Shown: one piece after another, positions 46,174-54,246 of the stretch
Layout: each line of letters opens with the position of its first letter
Numbering within the stretch: position 1 is the first letter of the stretch
Assembly: GCA_002478565.1 (NCBI GenBank)
Contig: DLPC01000004.1
Span: 59,564-123,563, forward strand
Direction of reading: 5' to 3'
Length of the DNA stretch: 64,000 nucleotides
From: Flavobacteriales bacterium UBA7468
GTDB taxonomy: Bacteria; Bacteroidota; Bacteroidia; Flavobacteriales_D; Crocinitomicaceae
Translations under genes and position numbers: made by a program
The notes under the pieces: model-generated
What the model saw: the letters and a program-made list of their open reading frames with translations, nothing else
What the model was told of the DNA's origin: nothing
The model's database searches: none

Positions 46174-46643
46174 TGACAGCGCCTCGCGCTTATGATTTTG
46201 CACAAATGCTTCAGAAAACTGAGGCATTTTGTGCATATCAGGAGCGCAGTAGCCACGAGGTTTTAGAAAAACTCAAGCGCCTAGGTGCGCAAGAGGGGGA
46301 AATTATACAGGTCATCAACTCCTTGATTGAAAACAAGTTTTTAGATGACGAGCGTTTCGCAAAAGCCTATGCTGTAGGCAAATTACGCATCAAACATTGG
46401 GGGGTCAATAAAATCAAGCAAGGCCTTCAATTAAAGCGCATTGACCGCGAAGTCATTGCCCAAGCGATACAAAACATGTATCATGAGGAAAACTATTTTG
46501 GGATTCTTCAAGATGTTGCATTGCGCAAATGGCAAGAACTCTATAAAGAAAAAGACCCCTGGATGCGCAAGCAAAAGCTGTTTCGCTTCTTGGCATCCAG
46601 GGGTTTTAATTACGACGAATTTTCAGATCTGAAATTCGAATAG
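46173..46643 (+). CDS. recX: Regulatory protein RecX
   Basis: 156 residues of three-helix tandem repeats. E-K-L-K-R-L-G and F-L-D-D-E-R-F-A-K-A-Y match the RecX core (usually L-D-D-x-R-F-A). R-I-K-H-W-G-V-N-K-I-K-Q-G-L matches the second motif (K-x-x-G-x-x-x-I-x-x-x-L). It binds RecA filaments and limits recombination. Its ATG overlaps the rng stop by one base. A long inverted repeat (46555-46604) lies inside its last codons. Confidence 0.9.
   Translation: MTAPRAYDFAQMLQKTEAFCAYQERSSHEVLEKLKRLGAQEGEIIQVINSLIENKFLDDERFAKAYAVGKLRIKHWGVNKIKQGLQLKRIDREVIAQAIQNMYHEENYFGILQDVALRKWQELYKEKDPWMRKQKLFRFLASRGFNYDEFSDLKFE
46555..46607 (+). terminator. Long hairpin, possible terminator, inside the recX 3' coding end
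   Basis: A perfect 12-bp inverted repeat (ACCCCTGGATGC / GCATCCAGGGGT) with a 26-base spacer that can pair further (AAGC/GCTT, then AAA/TTT). Four T residues follow. It ends 36 bases before the recX stop. Only a short T run follows, so termination efficiency is uncertain. Confidence 0.5.
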
Positions 46644-46649
46644 TGCTTT

Positions 46650-47117
46650 TTAGTTGGGGTGAATCATTTGGTTGGCACCGTTGATCCAGTTGATTGGACC
46701 ACCAGCTTCGTATCCTTTAGAACCGATAGGAGCTAAATTCATTTTGCCGTCACTCATTTTATCAGGCTTCACAAACCAACAAGTAGGATAACCACGCACA
46801 CCAAATTGCTGCTGTAAATTGCGGTTTTGGGTTTTGATTGCCTCAGTTTGTGGTTTGGAACGCGGGAAATCGAGTTCGACTAAAATGACATTTTCCCTAG
46901 CCCATTTTTCAAATTCAGGTGTTTTGAAGACCTCATTTTGTAAACGATGACACCAACCGCACCAATCAGAACCTGTAAAGAACAACATCATTGGTTTGTT
47001 TTCTTTTTTCGAGATTTCTGTTGCTTGGTTGATATCGGTGTACCAAGTCATGGTGGCTTTCTGAGCAAAGCTCAATTGACCAACAATTAATAGTGTAAAA
47101 AGGGCGATTGCTTTCAT
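46650..47117 (-). CDS. Periplasmic thioredoxin-family protein
   Basis: 155 residues from the ATG at 47117, which gives a clean signal peptide (MKAIALFTLLIVGQLSFA-Q). The longer in-frame start at 47159 lacks one. The C-G-W-C redox motif is in F-T-G-S-D-W-C-G-W-C-H-R. The cis-proline context is G-Y-P-T-C-W-F, with an unusual extra Cys after it. It resembles the DUF255/thioredoxin-like disulfide reductases of Bacteroidota. It probably reduces or shuffles disulfides in exported proteins. It is convergent with recX, 6 bases apart. Confidence 0.88.
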   Translation of the reverse strand: MKAIALFTLLIVGQLSFAQKATMTWYTDINQATEISKKENKPMMLFFTGSDWCGWCHRLQNEVFKTPEFEKWARENVILVELDFPRSKPQTEAIKTQNRNLQQQFGVRGYPTCWFVKPDKMSDGKMNLAPIGSKGYEAGGPINWINGANQMIHPN

Positions 47118-47228
47118 GAATTTTTTTTCTAAAGTTAAGGATAATGTCCACATTGACAAAAACCGTGCAAAACATCATTTGGTCGTTCGAAAAAAAAATA
47201 ATCCTATATTCGTTTCAAATTACTACCT

Positions 47229-49673
47229 ATGAAACTACAACTACTACTCACTTTTTTAGTGTTTAATAGACTGATATTTGCCCAATTACCTACTCAAACG
47301 GTAAGGGGTTCGGTCTTTGATAGCGAAACAATTTATCCGCTAAGTGGCGCCAAATTACTTATCGAAGTGGGCGGTCAAAAATACATGGCAGCTTCTACGG
47401 CAGATGGCACATTTAATATTGCTAAAGTACCTGTTGGGAAGCATCAACTTGTAGCAAGTGCGGCGTTTTATGATTCACGAACGTTAACCATTGAAGTTAC
47501 TTCAGGAAGAGAATTGGTGCTTCAGATTCCCTTACAAGAAAAAGTTTCTCAGCAAAAAGATGTTCGTGTCGTGGGAAGAAAACAAGGGGAAGTGCTCAAT
47601 GAAATGGCGGTGTTGTCGGCACAGCAATTTAGTGTTGAGGAAACCAATCGTTATCCAGGTTCTCGTATGGACCCCGCTCGTATGGCTTCAAATTTTGCCG
47701 GTGTCAATGGTGCTGACGATTCTAGAAATGATATCGTTGTTCGCGGAAACTCTCCGCTTGGAGTTATTTATCGCGTTGAAGGCATAGACATCCCTAATCC
47801 GAATCACTTCGCCATCTCAGGTACTTCTGGCGGTCCAGTCTCACTTTTAAATAATAAAATGCTTGCCAACTCTGATTTTTTCATGAGTGCTTTTCCAGCT
47901 GAATATGGCAATAGTCTTTCGGGTGTTTTTGATTTGAAGTTGCGCAATGGAAATAATAATCAGCATGAATTTACAGGGCAGTTTGGTCTGCTTGGTACAG
48001 AATTCCTTGCCGAAGGCCCCTTAAGTAAAAACAGCAAATCGAGTTATTTAGTGATGGGGAGGTATTCTACCCTTACCATTTTCCAAAAATTAAACATCAA
48101 TTTAGGGACAGACGCTATTCCTAAATATTACGATGGCGCCTTTAAATTCAATTGGATTTTGAAAAACGGTGGTCAATTAGCCTTATTTGGTATGGGAGGA
48201 AGCTCAGACATCGCCATTAAAATTTCAGATTTTAAGGAATACACTGAAGATCTTTACGGAGAAGGTGACCGCGACCAATATTTTGGTACAAGCATGATAA
48301 CCTCTGGTTTGAATTATAAAAAGAGTATCAATGAAAAGACTTTTATTTCCACGACGTTGGCGATTAGTCAAGAAACTCAAAGAACGAATCACGAATATTT
48401 GAGAAATAGACGCATTGATACGCTTACCAACGAAATTGTTTTTGATTCTATTTATCCGATGATGGCCTATCAATTCAAGGTTCAAAAATTAAGCGGATAT
48501 ACAGCAGTAAATCATAAATTCAATAAGCAACATTTATTGAAAGCAGGCCTCAGTTTTGATTTGATTTCCATGAATTTTCTAGATTCTTGTCTGTACAACC
48601 TGGATATACCTGATAATTATGAGTTGCGCTGGAACTATCAAGGTTCAGCTGCAATTATTCAACCTTTTGTGCAGTGGAAATGGCGAGTTTCTGACAACAT
48701 GGACTTAACCGCTGGTATCCATGCGCAGTACTTTACGCTTACGAATAGCATCAGTCCATTCGAACCGCGTGTTGGATGGAAATACCGCATGGACAATGGT
48801 CAGGCTATTTTTGCTGGTGGCGGTATGCACAGCATGATTCAGCCTTACTATACTTATGCATATAAGGTTTTACCTGGTGTTTCAAATCCAAATAGTAATA
48901 TCAATATGGATTTCTCAAGAAGTGCCCATTCTGGAATTGGTTACGAGAAGTCTTTCAATAAAGGATTTAATATTAAAACAGAGGCTTATTATCAATATTT
49001 ATACAATATTCCTGTAACTGTCGCGCCTTCCTCATTCTCTATGATTAATGTGGGGAGTGGCTTCTCAAGACTCTTCATAGATGAACTACAAAATACTGGA
49101 GATGGTTACAACTATGGTCTAGAATTGACGGTACAAAAGTATTTTGATAAAACGTTCTTTTTCTTATTCTCAGGAACGGTCTACGATTCAAAATATCGCG
49201 GCAGCGACGGCATTTTGCGCAATACCTCTTACAACGGAAACTATGTGGTGAATTTCTTAGGAGGAAAAGAATTCAAAGTGGGCGAACGCAGTGTTATCGG
49301 AATTGGTGGAAAAGTAACTGCCGCAGGCGGTAAACGTTATGGTTTGGTTGATATTGCCACAACGAATAGCATGAAGGAAATCATTTTCCAAGATTCCATG
49401 TTCAATGAGCTGCAATTCCGCGATTATTTCCGTGCTGACCTCAAGATTTCTTGGCGTAAAAACGCAGACCGTGTTACGCACGAGTTCGGACTCGATTTGG
49501 TAAATATTTTGGGTACAAAAAACCTCTTGACTTTGGCATACCGACCAGCATTGACCAACCAAGATTTTATCGACCAGCAGAACGGGACCTTTTTGCCTTA
49601 CTCTGAGAAAACACAGCTTGGCTTCTTCCCAATTTTCTACTACAAAATTGACTTCAAAGCAGCAAAAAGATAA
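47229..49673 (+). CDS. TonB-dependent receptor with N-terminal carboxypeptidase-regulatory-like domain
   Basis: 814 residues. The signal peptide ends near L-I-F-A-Q. A CarboxypepD_reg-like beta-sandwich covers about 25-110 (V-R-G-S-V-F-D-S-E-T, A-S-T-A-D-G-T-F-N-I). The plug domain (V-V-R-G-N-S-P-L-G-V-I-Y-R-V-E-G-I-D-I-P) is near 170-200. The remainder is beta-barrel. No SusD partner lies nearby, so it is not an obvious glycan-uptake pair. The substrate is unknown; siderophore, metal or peptide are all possible. Its promoter is not a clean TAnnTTTG match (TATATTCG at about 47203). Confidence 0.9.
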   Translation: MKLQLLLTFLVFNRLIFAQLPTQTVRGSVFDSETIYPLSGAKLLIEVGGQKYMAASTADGTFNIAKVPVGKHQLVASAAFYDSRTLTIEVTSGRELVLQIPLQEKVSQQKDVRVVGRKQGEVLNEMAVLSAQQFSVEETNRYPGSRMDPARMASNFAGVNGADDSRNDIVVRGNSPLGVIYRVEGIDIPNPNHFAISGTSGGPVSLLNNKMLANSDFFMSAFPAEYGNSLSGVFDLKLRNGNNNQHEFTGQFGLLGTEFLAEGPLSKNSKSSYLVMGRYSTLTIFQKLNINLGTDAIPKYYDGAFKFNWILKNGGQLALFGMGGSSDIAIKISDFKEYTEDLYGEGDRDQYFGTSMITSGLNYKKSINEKTFISTTLAISQETQRTNHEYLRNRRIDTLTNEIVFDSIYPMMAYQFKVQKLSGYTAVNHKFNKQHLLKAGLSFDLISMNFLDSCLYNLDIPDNYELRWNYQGSAAIIQPFVQWKWRVSDNMDLTAGIHAQYFTLTNSISPFEPRVGWKYRMDNGQAIFAGGGMHSMIQPYYTYAYKVLPGVSNPNSNINMDFSRSAHSGIGYEKSFNKGFNIKTEAYYQYLYNIPVTVAPSSFSMINVGSGFSRLFIDELQNTGDGYNYGLELTVQKYFDKTFFFLFSGTVYDSKYRGSDGILRNTSYNGNYVVNFLGGKEFKVGERSVIGIGGKVTAAGGKRYGLVDIATTNSMKEIIFQDSMFNELQFRDYFRADLKISWRKNADRVTHEFGLDLVNILGTKNLLTLAYRPALTNQDFIDQQNGTFLPYSEKTQLGFFPIFYYKIDFKAAKR

Positions 49674-49695
49674 GGTGTCGAACCCAAAATCCTTT

Positions 49696-49703
49696 TAACT
49701 TTG
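49696..49703 (+). promoter_or_regulatory. -7 element (TAACTTTGC) of the HAD-recO genes
   Basis: Exact TAnnTTTGC match, 20 bases before the ATG at 49724, in the short gap after the receptor gene. Confidence 0.6.
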
Positions 49704-49723
49704 CGTTTTAATTCAAAAGCGCG

Positions 49724-50335
49724 ATGAAAGGAATCTTAAGTTACCAATTAGTGGATCCACAACTTCCTAATAGTGAGGAAGGATGGTTTGTTGTAAATGA
49801 GCATGGTGCTTACAAAATCAACGACATTTCGATTAAAAAAATCGTAAGTGGGCGCTATTCAGTTAGTGAAGGTTCTGAGGTTGTTTTTGAATTAGAGCCG
49901 AATTGTAAAGTCAGTGACCAAACAACTGTGAAACATGCAGTGGTTGCCAAATTGCATTTAGAAGAAGAGAATCCTACAAAAATCTTCTTAATTGATATTG
50001 ACGGAACAATCTGTGACGACATCAAAAACGAAGAGAGCGAATTATACCCAAGTGCCAAAGTTTTCCCAAATTCTAGGGAAGTGATCAACAAGTGGTATCA
50101 AGAAGGCAACATCATTACTTTCTTTACTGCCCGTGAAGCTAAGGACCGCGAAGTAACTGAAAAATGGCTCAAAGAAAATGGCTTTTTGTACCATGGGTTG
50201 GTTATGGATAAACCCCGCATCAAAGACGGACAAGAATACGTTTGGATTGACAACCGCAAAGTGAGGGCCGTGACCTACATGGGCACTTGGTCTGAACTCA
50301 CTGAAGTCGATGCAAAAATTAAGGTTTTTGCTTAA
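49724..50335 (+). CDS. HAD-superfamily hydrolase with an N-terminal domain of unknown function
   Basis: 203 residues. The first ~80 residues are a beta-rich region I do not recognise. From residue 87 a HAD fold begins with F-L-I-D-I-D-G-T (nucleophile Asp91, acid-base Asp93), T-A-R-E as the motif 2 region, and W-I-D-N-R-K in place of the usual motif 4 D-D. This is the phosphatase-like type with a small lid. From memory, database entries for such proteins are sometimes named phosphoheptose isomerase, which the sequence does not support. It is 12 bases before recO. Confidence 0.75.
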   Translation: MKGILSYQLVDPQLPNSEEGWFVVNEHGAYKINDISIKKIVSGRYSVSEGSEVVFELEPNCKVSDQTTVKHAVVAKLHLEEENPTKIFLIDIDGTICDDIKNEESELYPSAKVFPNSREVINKWYQEGNIITFFTAREAKDREVTEKWLKENGFLYHGLVMDKPRIKDGQEYVWIDNRKVRAVTYMGTWSELTEVDAKIKVFA

Positions 50336-50347
50336 GTCTCTTTTCTC

Positions 50348-51046
50348 TTGAAAGCAAAAGAGCTCGGCTTACTCATTGACAAACAAGCTTATTCTGAGAG
50401 TAGCAGCATTTTGCATTTTTATACCCAAGAAAGGGGCTATCAATCGTATATTTTTAAAGGTGGTCTGAAAAAAAGAAAGGCTCTGAATCAGTTGGGGCTT
50501 TACGAGCTCAGTTATTTCAAAAGACCTGAATCAGATCTCGGCATCATCAATCAACTGGATTTTGCGTGGTCGGCGTTTCAAATTTATGCACACCCTCAAA
50601 AAGTACTCTTGATATTCTTTTTGGCTGATATTCTGAAGCAAACACTCAGGCATCAAGGCCCAGACCCCGCACTCTTTGATTTTTTGAGAGCCCAAATAAT
50701 CCTGCTCGAGACCAACATCAACAACAAGTCTTTTCCTACTTCGTTTCTAGCACAGTACTTAATGACAATGGGCTATGCACCTTTGTTGGATGCTGAAAAT
50801 CCCAAAAGCTTTGATTTGAGAAGAGGGGTTTTTGATTCCGCACCTCTTGAATCCATCGATAGCGTGGACGACCCTCAACTTGTTTTGTTTTTAAAGGCAC
50901 AATTTTGGCCAGAAGAATCAGCTGTTTATTCCAATGAAAATTACAAGGAAGGTTTGAAATTATTAGTCAAATATGCGGCACTTCATGTACCAGGCTTTCA
51001 TCTGGATAAAACCATGGAAATACTGCATGAAACCTTGTATAATTAA
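50348..51046 (+). CDS. recO: DNA repair protein RecO
   Basis: 232 residues with a TTG start at 50348. The N-terminal OB-fold begins M-K-A-K-E-L-G-L-L-I-D-K-Q-A-Y-S-E-S-S, with the Y-T-Q-E-R-G motif at 26-30. It is followed by an all-helical C-terminal domain with F-L-A-Q-Y-L-M-T-M-G-Y-A-P. No zinc-finger cysteines are present. It loads RecA on SSB-coated DNA with RecR. Its end overlaps the convergent tadA gene by 4 bases. Confidence 0.9.
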   Translation: MKAKELGLLIDKQAYSESSSILHFYTQERGYQSYIFKGGLKKRKALNQLGLYELSYFKRPESDLGIINQLDFAWSAFQIYAHPQKVLLIFFLADILKQTLRHQGPDPALFDFLRAQIILLETNINNKSFPTSFLAQYLMTMGYAPLLDAENPKSFDLRRGVFDSAPLESIDSVDDPQLVLFLKAQFWPEESAVYSNENYKEGLKLLVKYAALHVPGFHLDKTMEILHETLYN

Positions 51047-51486
51047 CGTTTTTTGGCAAAGAAGTCTTTGAGTAGTTGGCTGCATTCTGCTTCCATGATG
51101 CCGTTTTCGACTAGCGTCCCCGGGTGATACAATTGCGCGCCGCTTGCACCGGCCCCTCTTTTTACATCGCGAGCGGCAAAAACTATTTTATCAATCTGAG
51201 ACCAATACAGCGCCCCGGCACACATACAACAAGGCTCAAGCGTCACGTAAAGCGTGCATTCTTTGAGGTATTTTGCACCTAAATATTGTGCCGCTGCAGT
51301 GATGGCTTGAATTTCAGCATGGGCTGTAACGTCGGTAAGTTGTTCCGTTAAATTGTGGCCTCGGGCAATAATTTGATTTTTACAAACAATTACAGCACCT
51401 ACAGGGACTTCATCGGCTTCAAATGCCTTTTGAGCCTCTAAATAGGCCTGTTTCATAAAATATTCATCATTGAACGGACTCAGCAT
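51043..51486 (-). CDS. tadA: tRNA-specific adenosine deaminase TadA-type nucleoside deaminase
   Basis: 147 residues. The zinc-deaminase motifs are H56-A-E58 and P-C86-x2-C89. The family start (M-x-x-F-N-D-E-Y-F-M-K-Q-A) supports the ATG at 51486. It should convert A34 to inosine in tRNA-Arg(ACG). A guanine deaminase cannot be excluded by motif alone, but the spacing fits TadA. It is divergent from cvpA over 36 bases, with imperfect promoter elements on both strands. Confidence 0.88.
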   Translation of the reverse strand: MLSPFNDEYFMKQAYLEAQKAFEADEVPVGAVIVCKNQIIARGHNLTEQLTDVTAHAEIQAITAAAQYLGAKYLKECTLYVTLEPCCMCAGALYWSQIDKIVFAARDVKRGAGASGAQLYHPGTLVENGIMEAECSQLLKDFFAKKR

Positions 51487-51522
51487 GGCACAAGATTACA
51501 AACTTTCTATTAATTTTCCGAC

Positions 51523-52062
51523 ATGAATTTATTGGACCTCTTTTTATTTGCACCCTTAGCCTATGGTGCCTATAAAGGATACAAGCGCGGCCTCATCATG
51601 TCTTTGTTTATGTTACTGGCAATTGTAGTTGGCCTCTACGCTGCATTTCAACTCAACGATGTTCTTGTTGATTTTGGCATGAAGACACTTCATTGGGAAA
51701 AAACCACACTTGTCCCGGTCTGCTTTGTCATCTTGTTTTTAGGCATTGGAGCCGGGGTATATTTTGGTGGAAAATTGCTTGAAACAGCCCTCAAAGTTGT
51801 CAAATTGTCGATATTCAATAATTTGGCAGGCGCCTTGCTTGGGATTTTACAGTGGATATTTTTAATTGGCACACTTTTGGTATTTGTTTTGGCACTGGAT
51901 AAAAATCAGTCTATGATTTCAGCACAAAAAAGAGAGCAATCAGTAGCCATACCATTTTATACACAGTTTTTGAAATTAGGTTTACCAAGGGTTTCCGAAG
52001 CATATCTATTTGAGTCATACCTTCAACAAATCCCATCTTTACCTCAATCAGACTCTAGATAA
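51523..52062 (+). CDS. CvpA family membrane protein
   Basis: 179 residues with four predicted membrane helices. The family start is M-N-L-L-D-L-F-L-F-A-P-L-A-Y-G-A-Y-K-G-Y-K-R-G, with the conserved G-x-x-x-G-x-x-x-G-L pattern. CvpA in E. coli is needed for colicin V export and for envelope stress resistance. The biochemical role is not settled. It is probably co-transcribed with the next gene (4-base gap). Confidence 0.85.
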   Translation: MNLLDLFLFAPLAYGAYKGYKRGLIMSLFMLLAIVVGLYAAFQLNDVLVDFGMKTLHWEKTTLVPVCFVILFLGIGAGVYFGGKLLETALKVVKLSIFNNLAGALLGILQWIFLIGTLLVFVLALDKNQSMISAQKREQSVAIPFYTQFLKLGLPRVSEAYLFESYLQQIPSLPQSDSR

Positions 52063-52066
52063 TGCC

Positions 52067-52645
52067 ATGAAATTACTGTACTTCTCCTTATTTTTTTTCT
52101 GTTTTGAATGGGCTTTCTCACAAAGCCTTAATTCTGTATTGAGTTCAGCCACGAATAACTTATTAAGCCTCGATAGAAAGGAGAAGACCATCAAATCGGG
52201 TACGTATTTTGGCCTCCAAAGTGGGCGTTTTTATGCATTTGAGTATGGTTGGGAGTTGCAACGAAAAAAGAAGATTGGTTTTTTAGACAATAATACCGTT
52301 GGCTTACATCATGGGATCAACCTAACCTATGATTTTTCTAGGCTCAATCCAGTCATTGGATACGATCTGGGACTATGGCGTCGCACTGGTAATTTTGATT
52401 TCACCTATGGATTGAATGCTGCTATTCGCACCGACCTTCATCAATTTAGAATCGGCGTTTGCCCAACTATTGGCATCAAAGTATGGCAATTGCATGTTCA
52501 AACAGGGATGTATATATTAGCCCCATTTTATGCATTCAATAATACTTTTAACAGCAATACTTTTTTTATTTCTGCGAGGTTTTTACTGGTCAAGAATAGC
52601 ATAAAAAAAGGGGCCGAAAAGCCCCTTCAAAAAAAGTTTAGTTGA
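52067..52645 (+). CDS. Small secreted or outer-membrane protein of unknown function
   Basis: 192 residues from the ATG at 52067, which gives a signal peptide (MKLLYFSLFFFCFEWAFS-Q). The mature protein alternates aromatic and polar residues in strands (F-D-F-T-Y-G-L-N-A-A-I-R), as in a small eight-stranded outer-membrane barrel. No family is recognised. It directly abuts the convergent aldehyde dehydrogenase gene with no spacer, and that gene's terminator lies inside its last codons. Confidence 0.7.
   Translation: MKLLYFSLFFFCFEWAFSQSLNSVLSSATNNLLSLDRKEKTIKSGTYFGLQSGRFYAFEYGWELQRKKKIGFLDNNTVGLHHGINLTYDFSRLNPVIGYDLGLWRRTGNFDFTYGLNAAIRTDLHQFRIGVCPTIGIKVWQLHVQTGMYILAPFYAFNNTFNSNTFFISARFLLVKNSIKKGAEKPLQKKFS
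52603..52627 (-). terminator. Intrinsic terminator of the aldehyde dehydrogenase gene, inside a convergent gene
   Basis: Read on the minus strand, a AAGGGGC / GCCCCTT stem with a TTTTCG loop is followed by T residues. It starts about 18 bases after the aldehyde dehydrogenase stop and encodes part of the other gene's C-terminus. Confidence 0.85.
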
Positions 52646-54193
52646 TCATAAATCAAACTTGATGCCTTGCGCGAGTGGCAAGGAATCAGAGTAGTTGATG
52701 GTATTGGTCTGACGACGCATGTAAACTTTCCAGGCATCTGAACCAGACTCGCGGCCCCCACCTGTTTCTTTCTCGCCACCAAAGGCGCCACCAATTTCTG
52801 CACCTGAAGTACCGATATTGACGTTTGCGATTCCGCAATCTGAACCAGCTGCACTCAAGAATGCTTCTGATTCTTTGAGCTCGTTGGTCATGATCGCTGA
52901 AGATAATCCTTGCGGAACCCCATTTTGCATGGCAATTGCGTTGTGCACACTACCTGTATACTTCATAATATAAAGGATTGGTGCAAATGTTTCGTGTTGT
53001 ACAATGGCAAAATGATTTTCTGCTTCGATGATACAAGGTTTTACGTAGCAACCAGATTCATAACCTGCACCAGCAAGCACACCACCTTCCACAACTACTT
53101 TTCCACCCTCTTTTTGGGCAGCTTCAATAGCATTGAGATAGTTGTTTACGGCATCTTGATCGATCAGCGGCCCAACGTGGTTATTTTGATCCAAAGGATT
53201 GCCAATGCGCAATTGCTTGTATGCTGCTGCTAAGGCATCTTTGACTTTGTCATAAATTGAATCATGGATGATCAAACGACGCGTAGATGTACAGCGTTGC
53301 CCAGCAGTACCTACAGCACCAAATACGGCACCAGGAACGACCATTTTAAGATCGGCAGAAGGGGTAATGATAATAGCGTTGTTACCCCCTAATTCTAATA
53401 AGGAACGACCCAAGCGTTGCCCCACTGCTGCCCCAACAGATTTACCCATGCGCGTAGAGCCTGTTGCAGATACAAGTGGCACACGGCTATCGTTGGCCAT
53501 GAGTTTTCCGATTTCGCCATCGCCAATTACAAGCCCTGAAACTCCTTCAGGTACCCCATTGGCAGCAAAAACTTCTTGGGTGATGTGTTGGCAAGCAATG
53601 GCAGTTAAAGGTGTTTTTTCAGATGGTTTCCAGACGCAAACATCGCCACAAACCCATGCTAAGGCTGTATTCCAGTTCCAAACGGCAACTGGGAAATTAA
53701 AGGCCGAAATAATTCCGACGATTCCTAGTGGGTGATACTGCTCATACATGCGGTGACCCGGTCGCTCAGAATGCATCGTGAGGCCATATAATTGACGAGA
53801 TAAACCAACTGCGAAATCACAGATGTCGATCATTTCTTGAACTTCACCTAAACCTTCTTGCAAAGATTTACCCATTTCGTAAGAAACGAGTTTACCGAGT
53901 GGTTCTTTGTAAAAACGAATGCGTTCAGCTAACTGACGAATGATTTCTCCGCGTTTAGGAGCCGGAACGGTTCTCCATTCTAAAAAAGCACTTTGAGCCT
54001 TTTCGATAACTTGATTGTATTGTGCTTCAGTGGCCATATTCACATGTGCGATGACCTGTGCATCTACCGGAGAAACAGAAGCAATTTTTGCCCCTGTTGA
54101 TGCAATCCAGTTGGCACCAGTGGAAGCCCCTTGATTATTTTCTTGAATACCTAATTGGCTTAGGATTTCTTTAATTTCTGCTTGAAGTGACAT
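52646..54193 (-). CDS. Aldehyde dehydrogenase, ALDH7 (piperideine-6-carboxylate dehydrogenase)-like
   Basis: 515 residues. The catalytic Cys is in A-G-Q-R-C-T-S-T-R-R. The catalytic Glu is in L-L-E-L-G-G-N-N. The G-S-T-R-M-G-K NAD-binding motif is complete. The P-G-H-R-M-Y-E-Q-Y-H-P-L-G segment and the long C-terminal tail match the antiquitin-like ALDH7 clade. It may act on alpha-aminoadipic semialdehyde in lysine catabolism; this assignment is inference. It has its own promoter element and a clear terminator. Confidence 0.9.
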   Translation of the reverse strand: MSLQAEIKEILSQLGIQENNQGASTGANWIASTGAKIASVSPVDAQVIAHVNMATEAQYNQVIEKAQSAFLEWRTVPAPKRGEIIRQLAERIRFYKEPLGKLVSYEMGKSLQEGLGEVQEMIDICDFAVGLSRQLYGLTMHSERPGHRMYEQYHPLGIVGIISAFNFPVAVWNWNTALAWVCGDVCVWKPSEKTPLTAIACQHITQEVFAANGVPEGVSGLVIGDGEIGKLMANDSRVPLVSATGSTRMGKSVGAAVGQRLGRSLLELGGNNAIIITPSADLKMVVPGAVFGAVGTAGQRCTSTRRLIIHDSIYDKVKDALAAAYKQLRIGNPLDQNNHVGPLIDQDAVNNYLNAIEAAQKEGGKVVVEGGVLAGAGYESGCYVKPCIIEAENHFAIVQHETFAPILYIMKYTGSVHNAIAMQNGVPQGLSSAIMTNELKESEAFLSAAGSDCGIANVNIGTSGAEIGGAFGGEKETGGGRESGSDAWKVYMRRQTNTINYSDSLPLAQGIKFDL

Positions 54194-54210
54194 AAGAGTT
54201 GATTTGAGGG

Positions 54211-54218
54211 CAAAGGTA
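54211..54218 (-). promoter_or_regulatory. -7 element (TACCTTTGC) of the aldehyde dehydrogenase gene
   Basis: Exact TAnnTTTGC match on the minus strand, 17 bases before the ATG at 54193. It is paired with the divergent mnmE element 16 bases away. Confidence 0.65.
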
Positions 54219-54234
54219 GGGAATTTTTATTGTG

Positions 54235-54242
54235 TAACTTTG
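54235..54242 (+). promoter_or_regulatory. -7 element (TAACTTTG) of mnmE, abutting its start
   Basis: Exact TAnnTTTG match 4 bases before the mnmE ATG at 54247, which predicts transcription starting at the A of the ATG. Confidence 0.55.
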
Positions 54243-54246
54243 TCAC

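Noticed and set aside
53268..53735. 155-codon open frame on the plus strand
   Set aside because: It is a shadow of the aldehyde dehydrogenase gene on the other strand.
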